64,000 nt of DNA from Allohoeflea poritis (GCF_027889715.1 NZ_JAPJZH010000001.1:186001-250000), one strand, 5' to 3'. Positions 46,741-57,696 are shown, counted from the stretch's first letter. Notes: generated from the letters alone by a model not told the origin. Program-made: numbers and translations.

Positions 46741-49659
46741 ATGAGCGAACTCAAGACCATCTCGATCCGCGGTGCGCGCGAGCACAATCTGAAGAGTGTC
46801 GATCTCGACCTGCCGCGCAATACGCTGATCGTCATGACGGGGCTTTCAGGCTCCGGGAAATCCTCGCTCGCCTTCGATACGATCTACGCGGAGGGCCAGC
46901 GCCGCTACGTGGAAAGCCTCTCGGCCTATGCCCGCCAGTTCCTGGAAATGATGCAGAAGCCCGATGTCGACCAGATCGACGGGCTTTCGCCGGCCATCTC
47001 CATCGAGCAGAAGACAACCTCGCGCAATCCGCGTTCGACGGTCGGCACCGTGACTGAGATATACGACTACCTGCGCCTGTTATTTGCGCGTGTCGGTATC
47101 CCCTACTCACCGGCAACGGGGCTGCCGATCGAGAGCCAGACCGTCAGCCAGATGGTCGACCGGGTCATGGCTCTGAAAGAAGGCACGCGGCTCTACATCC
47201 TGGCGCCGCTGGTGCGCGGCCGGAAAGGCGAATACCGCAAGGAACTGGCCGAGCTCATGAAAAAGGGCTTCCAGCGGGTCAAGATTGACGGTGCCTATTA
47301 CGAGATTGCCGACGCGCCGGCGCTGGACAAGAAATACAAGCACGATATCGACGTGGTCGTGGACCGCGTCGTGGTTCGCGAGGATCTGGCGACGCGGCTG
47401 GCGGACAGTCTAGAGACATGCCTGCGCCTTGCCGACGGACTAGCGGTGGCGGAAATGGCCGACAAACCGCTGCCGGAAGAAGAGACCTCCGGCGGCAGCG
47501 CCAACAAGTCGAAGAACGAGACCCACGAGCGGCTGGTGTTTTCCGAAAAGTTTGCCTGCCCGGTTTCCGGCTTCACCATCCCGGAAATCGAGCCACGGCT
47601 GTTTTCGTTCAACAACCCGTTCGGCGCGTGCCCGACATGCGACGGGCTCGGCACACAGCAGAAGATCGATCCGGCGCTGATCGTTCCCGAGCCCGGACGC
47701 ACATTGCGGGACGGCGCCATCGCCCCCTGGGCCAAATCGAGCTCGCCCTATTACGGCCAGACACTTGAGGCGCTCGGCCGGCATTTCGATTTCAAGCTCG
47801 GCGACCGTTTCAACGAACTGTCGGACGCCGCGCAGGACGCGATCCTCAACGGCACCAAGGACAGGATCGATTTCCACTATGACGACGGTCTGCGTTCCTA
47901 CAAGACATCGAAGACCTTCGAGGGCATCATTCCGAACCTGGAACGGCGCTGGAAGGAAACGGACTCGTCCTGGGCACGCGAGGAAATCGAGCGCTATATG
48001 GCGGCAGCCCCCTGCCCCAGCTGCGGCGGCTACCGGCTGAAACCCGAGGCGATGGCGGTCAAGATCGACAACCTGCATGTCGGCAATGTTACGGAGATGT
48101 CGATCCGTGAGGCCGGAGATTGGTTCGACGGGCTGGCGGATCGCCTGACCGACAAGCAGAACGAGATCGCCGGCCGTATCTTCAAGGAGATCAAGGATCG
48201 GCTGAAGTTCCTCAACGATGTCGGGCTGGACTATCTGACCCTGTCGCGCAATTCGGGAACCCTGTCCGGCGGCGAGAGCCAGCGCATCCGCCTCGCCTCG
48301 CAGATCGGCTCAGGTCTGACCGGCGTGCTTTACGTTCTGGACGAGCCGTCGATCGGCTTGCACCAGCGCGACAATGCGCGGCTTCTGACAACGCTGAAGC
48401 ATCTGCGCGACATCGGCAATACGGTGATCGTGGTCGAACATGACGAGGACGCGATCCTGACCGCGGACCATGTGGTCGATATCGGACCGGCGGCCGGCAT
48501 CCATGGTGGCGAGATTGTTGCCCAGGGCACGCCACAGGACGTCATGGCTTCGCCGACCTCGTTGACAGGGCAGTATCTTTCCGGCGTTCAGGAGGTCGCG
48601 GTCCCGGCCGAACGCCGCAAGATCGACAAGAAGCGCCAGATTACTGTCGTCGGCGCGAGCGCCAACAACCTCAAGAACATTACGGCAAGTATTCCGCTGG
48701 GCGTCTTCACTGCGGTTACAGGCGTTTCGGGTGGCGGCAAATCGACCTTCCTGATCGAAACGCTGTACAAGGCGGCGGCGCGGCGGATCATGGGCGCGCG
48801 CGACAATCCGGCCGCGCATGAACGCATCGACGGCCTGCAGCATATCGACAAGGTCATCGATATCGATCAGTCGCCAATCGGCCGCACGCCGCGTTCCAAC
48901 CCGGCGACCTATACGGGCGCATTCACGCCGATCCGAGACTGGTTCTCGGGATTGCCCGAGGCGAAGGCGCGCGGTTACCAGCCGGGGCGCTTTTCGTTCA
49001 ATGTGAAGGGCGGACGCTGCGAAGCCTGCCAGGGCGACGGCGTCATCAAGATCGAGATGCACTTCCTTCCGGATGTCTATGTGACCTGCGATGTCTGCCA
49101 CGGACAACGCTACAATCGCGAAACGCTGGAAGTCACCTTCAAGGGCAAGTCGATTGCCGACGTTCTGGAGATGACCGTCGAGGAAGGCTGCGAGTTCTTC
49201 TCGGCCGTACCGGCTGTGCGCGACAAACTAACGACGCTGCGGCGGGTCGGTCTCGGCTATATCAAGATCGGCCAGCAGGCAACGACACTCTCCGGCGGCG
49301 AGGCGCAGCGCGTAAAACTTGCCAAGGAGCTTTCGAAACGCTCCACCGGCCGGACGCTCTATATTCTGGATGAACCGACGACCGGCCTGCATTTCCACGA
49401 TGTCGCGAAGCTGCTCGACGTGCTGCACGAGATCGTCAACCAGGGCAATTCGGTCGTCGTGATCGAACACAATCTCGAGGTTATCAAAACCGCTGACTAC
49501 ATCATCGATCTGGGCCCCGAGGGCGGCGACGGGGGCGGCGAAATCGTGGCGACCGGCACACCGGAACAGGTCGTGGAGGAAGAGCGCTCTTATACCGGGC
49601 AATTCCTCAAAGACCTTTTGCAAAGACGGCCATCCAAGAACATCGAAGCCGCGGAATAA
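46741..49659 (+). CDS. uvrA: Excinuclease ABC subunit A
   Basis: A 972-residue damage-recognition ATPase for nucleotide excision repair. Two ABC modules are present: Walker [14 protein letters not shown] (near residue 40) and [14 protein letters not shown] (near 660), with LSGGESQRI and LSGGEAQRV signatures. Zinc CxxC pairs appear in [24 protein letters not shown] and CDVCHGQR. The GGAAGGGGACC site fixes ATG 46741 over an upstream alternative. Confidence 0.98.
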   Translation: MSELKTISIRGAREHNLKSVDLDLPRNTLIVMTGLSGSGKSSLAFDTIYAEGQRRYVESLSAYARQFLEMMQKPDVDQIDGLSPAISIEQKTTSRNPRSTVGTVTEIYDYLRLLFARVGIPYSPATGLPIESQTVSQMVDRVMALKEGTRLYILAPLVRGRKGEYRKELAELMKKGFQRVKIDGAYYEIADAPALDKKYKHDIDVVVDRVVVREDLATRLADSLETCLRLADGLAVAEMADKPLPEEETSGGSANKSKNETHERLVFSEKFACPVSGFTIPEIEPRLFSFNNPFGACPTCDGLGTQQKIDPALIVPEPGRTLRDGAIAPWAKSSSPYYGQTLEALGRHFDFKLGDRFNELSDAAQDAILNGTKDRIDFHYDDGLRSYKTSKTFEGIIPNLERRWKETDSSWAREEIERYMAAAPCPSCGGYRLKPEAMAVKIDNLHVGNVTEMSIREAGDWFDGLADRLTDKQNEIAGRIFKEIKDRLKFLNDVGLDYLTLSRNSGTLSGGESQRIRLASQIGSGLTGVLYVLDEPSIGLHQRDNARLLTTLKHLRDIGNTVIVVEHDEDAILTADHVVDIGPAAGIHGGEIVAQGTPQDVMASPTSLTGQYLSGVQEVAVPAERRKIDKKRQITVVGASANNLKNITASIPLGVFTAVTGVSGGGKSTFLIETLYKAAARRIMGARDNPAAHERIDGLQHIDKVIDIDQSPIGRTPRSNPATYTGAFTPIRDWFSGLPEAKARGYQPGRFSFNVKGGRCEACQGDGVIKIEMHFLPDVYVTCDVCHGQRYNRETLEVTFKGKSIADVLEMTVEEGCEFFSAVPAVRDKLTTLRRVGLGYIKIGQQATTLSGGEAQRVKLAKELSKRSTGRTLYILDEPTTGLHFHDVAKLLDVLHEIVNQGNSVVVIEHNLEVIKTADYIIDLGPEGGDGGGEIVATGTPEQVVEEERSYTGQFLKDLLQRRPSKNIEAAE

Positions 49660-49679
49660 CTTTTGCGAGGGACCTTGTA

Positions 49680-50486
49680 ATGGCGCACACCGGCACGATC
49701 AGAACTGGTATTGGCGGATGGACCTTCGCTCCATGGCGGGGCACTTTCTATCCGAAAGGTGTGCGACAGAAGGACGAGTTGCACTATGCCAGCCGCCAAC
49801 TCGCGACAATCGAAATCAACGGCACCTATTACGGCACGCAGAAACCGGAAACTTTCGCCAAATGGGCAAAGGACGTACCAGAAGGCTTTGTGTTTTCGGT
49901 CAAGGGCAACCGGTTCGTAACGAACCGGCGTGTGCTCACGGAAGGCGAAGAGTCGATGGAACGGTTCCTCGGCTCGGGCATAACCGAACTGGGCGATCAT
50001 CTCGGCCCCCTTCTGTGGCAGTTCGCGCCGACGAAGAAATTCGATCCTGACGATTTCGGCGCGTTCCTGTCCATGCTGCCGCAATCGCGGGACGGAATTG
50101 CTCTGAAACATGCGGTTGAGGTGCGGCACGAAAGCTTCTCGTCTCCAGAATTCGTGGAGCTGGCGTCACGGCATGGAGCAGCCATCGTCTATGCGGAACA
50201 TCTGAAATATCCCGAGATCGCAGATGTCACGGCACCTTTTGTCTACGCACGTCTGCAGAAAGGGCAGGATGACATTCCGACAGCCTACCCGGCCGAGGCG
50301 CTGGACCTTTGGGGACAGCGCGCAAGGAGATGGGCCGAAGGCGGCACGCCGGACGGGCTTTCCTATGCGGACCCGGATCGCTCGGCCGAGGTCACTGCAC
50401 GTGACGTCTTCGTTTACTTCATCCATGAGGGGAAGGTTCGTGCGCCGCAGGCCGCGCTGGCGTTGCAGGAACGGTGTGCGACTTAG
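49680..50486 (+). CDS. DUF72 domain-containing protein (YecE-like)
   Basis: A 268-residue TIM-barrel-like protein. Typical start RTGIGGWTFAPWRGTFYPKG and later EINGTYYGTQKPETFAKWA, LGPLLWQFAPTKKF and VEVRHESFSS define DUF72. The family is widespread, without established biochemical function. It begins 20 bases after uvrA on the same strand and may be cotranscribed with it. Confidence 0.9.
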   Translation: MAHTGTIRTGIGGWTFAPWRGTFYPKGVRQKDELHYASRQLATIEINGTYYGTQKPETFAKWAKDVPEGFVFSVKGNRFVTNRRVLTEGEESMERFLGSGITELGDHLGPLLWQFAPTKKFDPDDFGAFLSMLPQSRDGIALKHAVEVRHESFSSPEFVELASRHGAAIVYAEHLKYPEIADVTAPFVYARLQKGQDDIPTAYPAEALDLWGQRARRWAEGGTPDGLSYADPDRSAEVTARDVFVYFIHEGKVRAPQAALALQERCAT

Positions 50487-50555
50487 GAAGCGGACCCTCG
50501 AAACGCCTGTTTCACACGCTGCTTCTGCGTTGCTTGTGAAGGAACCAGATAAAGA

Positions 50556-51182
50556 ATGCTCCAGCTCGATCGCGCCTATTCAGCCGTTCTGTTCGATATG
50601 GATGGAACGCTTCTGGATTCCCGGGCCGTGCTCGAGCGTGTCATGACAGACTGGGCCGTCGCCAACGAAATCGACCCCATAGCCTTGCTTGCGGTTTCAC
50701 ATGGCCGGCGAACCATTGACGTGGTTCGAGACCATGCGAAAGCCGGCATGGACTGCGAGGCCGAAGCCATAAAAATCGAAGAGGCGGAAGCCAGCGATGT
50801 CCGAGGCATCGTGGCAATCCCGGGCGCAGTGGACCTGTTGAGCCGATTGCCGCCAAAGCGCTGGGCCATCGTAACGTCCGCCGGCCGTGATCTCGCTGCC
50901 CGCCGGCTGGAAGCAGCCGGCCTGCTCGTTCCCGAGGTGCTGGTGACCGCAGAAGATATCGAACGGGGGAAACCTGATCCTTCCGGTTTCATCCTGGCCG
51001 CGGAAAGGCTTGGTACGAAAGCCGAAGAATGTCTGGTCTTTGAAGACGCGCCCGCGGGCATTCAAGCAGGACTGAACGCGGGAAGCGACGTGATCGCCAT
51101 AGGATTTGCCAATCCGGATGATGCGGAGCCTGTTTGTCCGCTCATTGAAGATTTCCGTGAAATCGACTTCAGACTGAGCTGA
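50556..51182 (+). CDS. HAD-superfamily hydrolase (subfamily IA)
   Basis: A 208-residue phosphatase. HAD motif I FDMDGTLLDS (catalytic Asp pair), motif II VTSAGRD, motif III lysine in GKPDPSGFI and motif IV VFEDAPAGIQAG are all intact. Closest in style to sugar-phosphate or phosphoglycolate phosphatases of the IA group with a helical cap. Substrate unknown. Confidence 0.9.
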   Translation: MLQLDRAYSAVLFDMDGTLLDSRAVLERVMTDWAVANEIDPIALLAVSHGRRTIDVVRDHAKAGMDCEAEAIKIEEAEASDVRGIVAIPGAVDLLSRLPPKRWAIVTSAGRDLAARRLEAAGLLVPEVLVTAEDIERGKPDPSGFILAAERLGTKAEECLVFEDAPAGIQAGLNAGSDVIAIGFANPDDAEPVCPLIEDFREIDFRLS

Positions 51183-51227
51183 AAATGGTGTCGCGCCGCA
51201 TGTTGCCAAGGTCCTGAACCAGTGCGG

Positions 51228-51566
51228 TCAGCCGGCTGCCTCATAGTGAACCGCCAACCAGACCGTTGGCGGGCTTTCCTGTGTCCAGGTCACGCGGTGG
51301 CGGCAATGGGCCGGCAGGTGGATCCAGTCCCCTGCCCCTAATCGACGCTCATCGTCCTCGCCCTCGATCTTGAGGCGCGCGGCGCCGGCAATCACGACCA
51401 CCCATTCGTCGTCGTCCTGGTCATACCATTCGCCTTCTGCGGTCACCTGCCCCGTCGACACAATGCGCTCGATGCGCATGCCCGGCCCCATCGCGAGCGT
51501 ATCGAAGATTTCATCTTGAGCCGTCCCTTCGGGAAGGTCGCTGAGCAGATTTCCGGTCTTCCGCAT
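51228..51566 (-). CDS. Cupin-domain protein
   Basis: A 112-residue single-domain cupin. Motif 1 region GEWYDQDDDEWVVVIAGAARLKIEG and motif 2 region LGAGDWIHLPAHCRHRVTW are visible; the latter supplies candidate metal-binding histidines. ATG 51566 is supported by AGAGGAT seven bases upstream; a longer frame reaches back into the nnrDE stop region. It follows nnrDE on the same strand by 40 bases. Enzymatic role unknown. Confidence 0.82.
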   Translation of the reverse strand: MRKTGNLLSDLPEGTAQDEIFDTLAMGPGMRIERIVSTGQVTAEGEWYDQDDDEWVVVIAGAARLKIEGEDDERRLGAGDWIHLPAHCRHRVTWTQESPPTVWLAVHYEAAG

Positions 51567-51606
51567 CCGATATCCTCTCGCATGAGCGGCACAAAGAGTA
51601 ACCCGC

Positions 51607-53109
51607 CTATTCGAACAGTACGCTAGGCGATAGAATACCATCCGCCAGATCATCGGCCGTCAGACCCTCGCCCAGTTCCATCCCGGCCTCGCCGTGCATA
51701 TAGGCGGCAATCGCCGCAGCCTCGAAGGCCGGGACATGCTGAACCAGCAAAGCGCCGATGATCCCCGCCAGACAGTCACCGGAGCCGGCCGTCGCCAGCC
51801 ATGGAGGCGCGTTGACATTGATCACCGCACGACCGTCGGGCGCAGCAATCACGGTGTCCGCTCCCTTGTAAAGAACGACAGCGCCCGAACGGTCCGCAGC
51901 CATTCGTGCGCGATCGACCTTTGAAAGCTCGGTGTCCGCCGCAAGATCAGGAAACAGCCGCGAAAACTCACCGGCATGGGGCGTCAGAATGACCGGCGCG
52001 GCGCCATCGGCAATCGCTGAGAACAGATCTTCGGCATTGTCCTTGAATGAGGTCAGGCCATCGGCATCCAGAACCAACGCACGATCAGTGGAAATGATCG
52101 TGCGCGCAAACCCACAGGTCTTTTCGCCGACACCGAATCCCGGCCCCAACACAAACCCGTTCATGCGCTGGTCTTGAAGCAATGCGTCAAGATCCTCGTC
52201 GCTGGAGACGTTTCGCAGCATGATGGCGGTCAGATGTGCCGCATTCGATGCAATAGCCGATGCGGGAGCAAGGACGGTGACCAGCCCGGCGCCGGCGCGG
52301 AGCGCCGAATGGGCGGCAAGCCGCGCGGCGCCGGTGTGGGAAAACGCACCGCTGAAGACGCCAAGGTGGCCCTTGCTGTATTTGTGCCCTGACAGTTTTG
52401 GTTCGGGAATCCTGTCGGACCAGATCTCCGGCGTGTTGAGCCAGAGATTCTGATCATGCGCGTCGATTTCACGCTGAGGAATACCGATATCGATGAGATG
52501 GACGTCACCGCAATAATCCGCGCCGGGCACGAGAAAGTGGCCCGGCTTGTAGGTCGCGAAGGTGACCGTATGTTCAGCTGAAAGCGCGACGCCCTGGACC
52601 TCGCCCGTTCTGCCGGAGACTCCGGACGGAAGATCGGCGGCGACGACCGGCAGTTCCGACGAGACAACCGTCATCATGGCCTCGGCGACCGCGCCCTCGA
52701 CCGGACGGTCCAGCCCGGCGCCGAAAAGCGCATCGATGACGATTTCACTATCCCGCCAGTCCAGATCGGCCAACGAATGGATGGGTCCTTGCCAGTCGTC
52801 GCGCGCCGTTGCCGCGTCGCCCTTCAATCGTTCCGGATCCACCGAAGAATAGAGCCGCACAGGCATGCCGGCCTCGGCCAGGCCACGCGCCGCTACATAG
52901 CCGTCCCCGCCATTGTTGCCGGGGCCGCACAGCACGATGGCGCCGGTCGCTTCCGGATAATGCTCGAGCACGCACGCGGAAATTGCCGCGCCGGCGATAA
53001 GCATCAAGCGGTATCCATCAATGCCGGACTGGATGGCCGCGCGGTCCACCTCGCCCATCGCCTTTGGCGTCAGGATCGGATGGTGGCCGCGTATCTCGGA
53101 AACTGTCAT
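51607..53109 (-). CDS. nnrDE: Bifunctional NAD(P)H-hydrate epimerase / ADP-dependent dehydratase
   Basis: A 500-residue fusion that repairs hydrated NADH and NADPH. The N-terminal YjeF epimerase domain has VLCGPGNNGGDGYVAARGL. The C-terminal ribokinase-like dehydratase domain (from about residue 230) has SGHKYSKGHLGVFSGAFSHT, VLDADGLTSF, ILTPHAGEFSRLFP and the catalytic ATAGSGDCLAGIIGAL. The fused form is common in bacteria. It reads away from glnB. Confidence 0.95.
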   Translation of the reverse strand: MTVSEIRGHHPILTPKAMGEVDRAAIQSGIDGYRLMLIAGAAISACVLEHYPEATGAIVLCGPGNNGGDGYVAARGLAEAGMPVRLYSSVDPERLKGDAATARDDWQGPIHSLADLDWRDSEIVIDALFGAGLDRPVEGAVAEAMMTVVSSELPVVAADLPSGVSGRTGEVQGVALSAEHTVTFATYKPGHFLVPGADYCGDVHLIDIGIPQREIDAHDQNLWLNTPEIWSDRIPEPKLSGHKYSKGHLGVFSGAFSHTGAARLAAHSALRAGAGLVTVLAPASAIASNAAHLTAIMLRNVSSDEDLDALLQDQRMNGFVLGPGFGVGEKTCGFARTIISTDRALVLDADGLTSFKDNAEDLFSAIADGAAPVILTPHAGEFSRLFPDLAADTELSKVDRARMAADRSGAVVLYKGADTVIAAPDGRAVINVNAPPWLATAGSGDCLAGIIGALLVQHVPAFEAAAIAAYMHGEAGMELGEGLTADDLADGILSPSVLFE

Positions 53110-53379
53110 GGTGCGCCCGCCTGATTGCGATTCACGTTGTCAGCGACAATACCAACGATGGAAAAATCTTGAACCGTCATCGCAGATTCGAGGTGATTAT
53201 TTGATGTGCAATTGCCTAATTCTTATGCATTCATGGAAGGCTAAATTTTAGGCAGCCTTGCGCAATCGGAGTCATGTGGCATCCCCAAGGTTTTGAATCT
53301 TACCGCTTTTGCATCCGAAATTGCCGAAAACCGCCGGGCAACAAAAAAAGTACGGAGTTTGCGCCGGCGAATATCAAAC

Positions 53380-53395
53380 TGGCACGGCATATGCA
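53380..53395 (+). promoter_or_regulatory. Sigma-54 promoter of glnB
   Basis: TGGCACGGCATATGCA matches the sigma-54 consensus TGGCACG-N4-TTGCW at every position but one, with GG and GC at the required spacing. It lies 60 bases upstream of the glnB ATG, as expected for an NtrC-activated promoter. Clear paired NtrC boxes were not found in the preceding 270 bases. Confidence 0.85.
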
Positions 53396-53418
53396 TTGGC
53401 GTGTGAAGGTGGAGATAA

Positions 53419-53793
<375 letters not shown>

Positions 53794-53795
53794 TC

Positions 53796-53817
53796 GGCAC
53801 CGAACCTCACCGGTGCC
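53796..53817 (+). other. Intercistronic hairpin between glnB and glnA
   Basis: Perfect 7-bp stem GGCACCG/CGGTGCC with an 8-base loop, no T-run. It may protect the glnB message or tune readthrough into glnA. Confidence 0.5.
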
Positions 53818-53851
53818 CGACCACAACCACTCTGGAAACTAGGAAGATTAA

Positions 53852-55261
53852 ATGACCAGTGCCTCTGATGTTCTCAAGCAGATCAAAGACAATGACGTGA
53901 AATTCGTCGACCTCCGCTTCACCGATCCGCGCGGCAAGATGCAGCACGTGACGATGGATGCGGCCGTGGTCGATGAGGACATGTTCGCCGACGGCATCAT
54001 GTTCGACGGTTCCTCGATCGCCGGCTGGAAGGCCATCAATGAATCCGACATGGTCCTGATGCCCGACACGGACACGGTCCACACCGATCCGTTCTTCGCC
54101 CAGTCCACCCTCGCAATCATGTGCGACATCCTCGATCCGATCTCGGGCGAGCCCTACAATCGCGATCCACGCGGAACGGCGAAAAAGGCGGAAGCCTTTC
54201 TGCAGGCATCGGGCATCGGCGACACGGTCTATGTCGGCCCGGAAGCCGAGTTCTTCGTTTTCGACGATGTGCGCTTCACCGTCGACCCCTACAACACCGG
54301 CTTTATCCTGGACAGCTCGGAACTGCCGTCCAACAGCGGTTCGGAATATGAAGTGGGCAACCTGGCGCACCGTCCGCGCACCAAGGGCGGCTACTTCCCG
54401 GTCCCGCCGGTCGACAGCGCCCAGGATATGCGCTCCGAAATGCTGACGGTCATGGCCGAGATGGGCCTGACGGTTGAAAAGCACCACCACGAGGTGGGCG
54501 CCGCCCAGCACGAACTCGGCATCATGTTCGACACAATGACCCGCAACGCCGACAAGCTTCAGATCTACAAATATGTCGTCCACCAGGTCGCCAATGCCTA
54601 TGGCAAGACGGCAACATTCATGCCGAAGCCGGTCTATGGCGACAACGGCACGGGCATGCATGTGCATCAGTCGATCTGGAAAGGCGGCAAGCCGACCTTC
54701 GCCGGCGACGAATATGCCGGCCTGTCGGAGACCTGCCTCTATTATATCGGCGGTATCATCAAACACGCCAAGGCCCTGAATGCACTGACCAACCCGTCGA
54801 CCAACTCCTACAAGCGATTGGTTCCGGGTTATGAAGCGCCCGTGCTTCTGGCCTACTCCGCGCGCAACCGCTCGGCATCCTGCCGCATTCCATTCGGCAC
54901 CTCGCCGAAGTCGAAGCGCGTCGAAGTCCGCTTCCCGGACCCGGCGGCCAACCCCTACCTTGCTTTCGCGGCCATGCTGATGGCCGGCCTCGACGGCATC
55001 AAGAACAAGCTGCATCCGGGCGATGCGATGGACAAGGATCTTTACGACCTGCCGCCGCAGGAACTGAAGGAAATCCCGACCGTTTCGGCATCGCTGCGCG
55101 AAGCCGTCGAAACGCTCGATGCAGACCGCGCGTTCCTGACACAGGGCGGCGTCTTCTCCGACGACCAGATCGACGCCTATATCGAGCTGAAGATGGAAGA
55201 AGTCATCCGCTTCGAACACACGCCGCACCCGGTCGAGTTCGACATGTACTATTCTGTCTGA
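53852..55261 (+). CDS. glnA: Glutamine synthetase, type I
   Basis: A 469-residue GSI that makes glutamine from glutamate, ammonia and ATP. Motifs: beta-grasp start with [24 protein letters not shown], metal-site [27 protein letters not shown]-binding [16 protein letters not shown] and the flexible NRSASCRIP loop. The adenylylation tyrosine lies in DKDLYDLPP. The enzyme is therefore probably controlled by GlnE/PII. Confidence 0.98.
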   Translation: MTSASDVLKQIKDNDVKFVDLRFTDPRGKMQHVTMDAAVVDEDMFADGIMFDGSSIAGWKAINESDMVLMPDTDTVHTDPFFAQSTLAIMCDILDPISGEPYNRDPRGTAKKAEAFLQASGIGDTVYVGPEAEFFVFDDVRFTVDPYNTGFILDSSELPSNSGSEYEVGNLAHRPRTKGGYFPVPPVDSAQDMRSEMLTVMAEMGLTVEKHHHEVGAAQHELGIMFDTMTRNADKLQIYKYVVHQVANAYGKTATFMPKPVYGDNGTGMHVHQSIWKGGKPTFAGDEYAGLSETCLYYIGGIIKHAKALNALTNPSTNSYKRLVPGYEAPVLLAYSARNRSASCRIPFGTSPKSKRVEVRFPDPAANPYLAFAAMLMAGLDGIKNKLHPGDAMDKDLYDLPPQELKEIPTVSASLREAVETLDADRAFLTQGGVFSDDQIDAYIELKMEEVIRFEHTPHPVEFDMYYSV

Positions 55262-55285
55262 TCAGCAGACACACGAAATGGAAGA

Positions 55286-55311
55286 AGCCGGGCATATTGC
55301 CCGGCTTTTTT
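55286..55311 (+). terminator. Rho-independent terminator of glnBA
   Basis: Perfect 9-bp stem AGCCGGGCA/TGCCCGGCT with a 3-base loop and T6 run, 24 bases after the glnA stop. Confidence 0.92.
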
Positions 55312-55312
55312 G

Positions 55313-56203
55313 TTACCCGGAACTTGAGAACATCCAGTTCAGCGTCTCGCGCCAGTCGACCATTCGGATCGGCGTTCCATGACTGCCGCTCTGAAACAGG
55401 ACAAAGCGGATCGGATAAATCCCATCCGATGATGCGTAACGGATGCGTTCGTAGAGCGCGTGCTGCCCACGCCAGTCATAGACACTGTCGCGGCTGCCAT
55501 GGGCGAGCAGCACCGGAACGCCCGCATGGAACGCGGCACTGCGCACAAATGTCTCGTCCACGGTGCCGCCGAGGATAACGATCCCGGCCAGGCGAGACGA
55601 AATACCCGGATCATTGCCGCCTCTCCAGCAAAGGGTGCTGCCCATTGACCCGCACGCCAGGACGACCGGTGCGTTCGGCGCGGAATGCCGGATATAGGTC
55701 ACCAGCGTCTTAAGATGTTCGAGGCCCTTGCCGTCGAAACTCGGGATCGTCGGTGCATAGTAGACGCCGCCATTCCTGACGGTCAGGTTCTTCAGCCGGT
55801 TGAAATTACCGCCGAAAGTCCAGTCCTTCACGCCGAGGCGCCGGTCTCCACCGCGGCCATGAATGAAAATAACAGCAAATTTCGCCTTCCTGGTCGGGCC
55901 GACCTCATAGGCTTCCACGGCGGTATCGCCAGAGCGGATCGTGACGGTTCTTTGTTGGCGCTTTGGCCGCATCGAGACATAGTGCCTGTGAGCCCGCACC
56001 TCCGGCACCTGGTCCCTTTTGTCGATGTCGCGTTCCTTGCGGTAGTCGATTTTCAGAAAGGCACCGCCGTCGCGGCTTTCCAGCACCGACGGGTAGGAGA
56101 ACAGTTTGTCCTTGTGGGGTCTGAGCGAGATCGATTCGCCGGCTGCCGATGTCATCAGGACCGCAAGGGCGAAAATCACGACTGTTGGTCGCAGGACATT
56201 CAT
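55313..56203 (-). CDS. Exported alpha/beta hydrolase
   Basis: A 296-residue protein with an N-terminal signal peptide (TVVIFALAVLMTSAAG). The hydrolase core shows the oxyanion segment IFIHGRGGDRR, the nucleophile elbow ACGSMGST (Ser in G-x-S-x-G), a candidate aspartate in LAHGSRDSVYDW and a histidine in QSGSHGTP. A substrate cannot be named; carboxylesterase or lipase-like activity is likely. It converges on glnA with the terminator between them. Confidence 0.8.
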   Translation of the reverse strand: MNVLRPTVVIFALAVLMTSAAGESISLRPHKDKLFSYPSVLESRDGGAFLKIDYRKERDIDKRDQVPEVRAHRHYVSMRPKRQQRTVTIRSGDTAVEAYEVGPTRKAKFAVIFIHGRGGDRRLGVKDWTFGGNFNRLKNLTVRNGGVYYAPTIPSFDGKGLEHLKTLVTYIRHSAPNAPVVLACGSMGSTLCWRGGNDPGISSRLAGIVILGGTVDETFVRSAAFHAGVPVLLAHGSRDSVYDWRGQHALYERIRYASSDGIYPIRFVLFQSGSHGTPIRMVDWRETLNWMFSSSG

Positions 56204-56355
56204 CTCGTTACATGTTCACCCGTGTGAAAATCATCGAATCGATAACAGTCTAGTCAATGATCGGTGAATTTCTGGGACAATAGATGACAATGCACGGATA
56301 TTCCACTAATCTGGCGCGGCCAGCTGGTGTTTCTCGGAGCACCGGATGACGTTTG

Positions 56356-56541
56356 CGGGAGAGAGCTCGGGTCCGCCGGATCCGTGGCCGCCGAAGGGGA
56401 AAATGCCCATAATCTCTCAGGCAAAAGGACCGTAGACAGATAGGCACTCTGGAAAGTCGGGACAGCCGTCCCGCGCCGAAGGTGTAAGCGTAACCGACAG
56501 AGTTCCGGTTGCGCGAGTCTCTCAGGCTCCAGACAGAGGGG
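56356..56541 (+). ncRNA. Tandem glycine riboswitch
   Basis: Two adjacent aptamers with the family's conserved elements. Aptamer I (about 56356-56442) has GGGAGAGA, CCGCCGAAGGGGA, and ATCTCTCAGGC-AAAAGGACCG. Aptamer II (about 56445-56541) has CGCCGAAGGTGTAAGCGTAACCG and GTCTCTCAGGCTCCAGACAGAGG. It lies directly before gcvTHP, the usual target, and should raise glycine cleavage when glycine is abundant. Confidence 0.95.
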
Positions 56542-56589
56542 CGCTAACTCCGCGCGAAAGCGCGGATATGCGCAACCATGTTTGGAGCC
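56525..56589 (+). promoter_or_regulatory. Putative expression platform that can sequester the gcvT ribosome-binding site
   Basis: Bases 56525-56535 (GGCTCCAGACA, inside aptamer II) can pair with 56579-56589 (TGTTTGGAGCC), 11 bp with one G-U. The latter contains the gcvT Shine-Dalgarno GGAG and follows an out-of-use ATG. The intervening bases hold a 7-bp GAAA-tetraloop hairpin (56549-56566). The two structures are mutually exclusive with a folded aptamer II. Confidence 0.65.
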
Positions 56590-56592
56590 AGA

Positions 56593-57693
56593 ATGGAAAA
56601 ACAGCTACCACTCAAGCAGTTGCATGTTGCCGCCGGCGCCCGGTTCGGGCCGTTTGCCGGCTATGACATGCCGATTTCCTATCCGCTTGGCGTCATGAAG
56701 GAACATCTTCACACGCGGCAAGCGGCCGGACTTTTCGACATATCGCACATGTCTCATATCGAGGTCTGCGGTCCTCAGGCCGCGGATCTCATAGCGCGCG
56801 TTTGTCCCTATAACGCTTCGGCACAACCGCTGAGGACGGGACGCTACACCTATATGCTCAATGACCGGGCCGGCATGATTGACGACCTGATCGTCAGCCG
56901 TCTCGGCGACGAGCGTTTCCTCGTCGTGGCCAACGGCGCTTGCGCTGAAAAGGACCTGGCGCATCTGCAACAGGCTTCCGCTCAGTTCGATGCGAGCGTC
57001 ACACATATCCCGCGAGTCTTCCTGGCGCTGCAGGGACCAAAATCGGCGGAGGCGCTGGCAAAACTCATCCCGTCCAGCGGCACACTTGTCTTCATGCAGG
57101 TAACGGAGCTGGATGACGGAACGTTTCTGTCCCGGTCGGGCTACACCGGGGAAGACGGATTCGAGATCGGGCTTTCGCCCGACAGCGCCGAGGCATTTGC
57201 CAAACAGCTTGCGGGGGACCCGCAGGTGGAATGGATCGGGCTGGGCGCCCGTGACAGCCTGCGCATCGAGGCGGGCCTGCCCCTTTACGGGCAGGACATG
57301 GATGAGGACACCGATCCCGCAACCGCCGGCCTGATCTGGGCCGTACCGAAAGAATTGCGGTCCGGCGGCAGTTATATCGGCGCCGAGGCGCTTTCCGATA
57401 TTCTTGACAATGGCGTCAACCAAAAACGCGTTGGCCTGAAACCGCAGGGCCGCGCACCGGTTCGCGGCGGCTCGGTGCTGTTTGCCGGTGAAGCGCCGGA
57501 TGCCGCCGAAATCGGCCTTGTTACATCCGGCGGCTTCGGGCCGTCCTGCGAACATCCGGTGACGATCGGCCGGATCGACAAATTGGCAGGTTCTGCCGGA
57601 GACATCGTTTTTGCCGAGGTCCGCGGCAAGCGACATGCCTGCAGCATCGAAAAATTACCCTTTGTAGAACACAACTATTTCCGAGGAGGCTAA
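56593..57693 (+). CDS. gcvT: Glycine cleavage system T protein (aminomethyltransferase)
   Basis: A 366-residue tetrahydrofolate-dependent protein that releases ammonia and makes methylene-THF from the aminomethyl group on GcvH. Blocks: FAGYDMPISYP, GLFDISHMSHIEV, the folate-site DDLIVSRLGDERFLVVAN, SRSGYTGEDGFEI and LGARDSLRIEAGLPLYGQD. The GGAG at 56584 with 5-base spacing selects ATG 56593 over the in-frame ATG at 56578. First gene behind the glycine riboswitch. Confidence 0.96.
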   Translation: MEKQLPLKQLHVAAGARFGPFAGYDMPISYPLGVMKEHLHTRQAAGLFDISHMSHIEVCGPQAADLIARVCPYNASAQPLRTGRYTYMLNDRAGMIDDLIVSRLGDERFLVVANGACAEKDLAHLQQASAQFDASVTHIPRVFLALQGPKSAEALAKLIPSSGTLVFMQVTELDDGTFLSRSGYTGEDGFEIGLSPDSAEAFAKQLAGDPQVEWIGLGARDSLRIEAGLPLYGQDMDEDTDPATAGLIWAVPKELRSGGSYIGAEALSDILDNGVNQKRVGLKPQGRAPVRGGSVLFAGEAPDAAEIGLVTSGGFGPSCEHPVTIGRIDKLAGSAGDIVFAEVRGKRHACSIEKLPFVEHNYFRGG

Positions 57694-57696
57694 CCC

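Noticed and set aside
53807-55228. 473-codon minus-strand frame opposite glnA
   Set aside because: Antisense shadow of a highly conserved enzyme.
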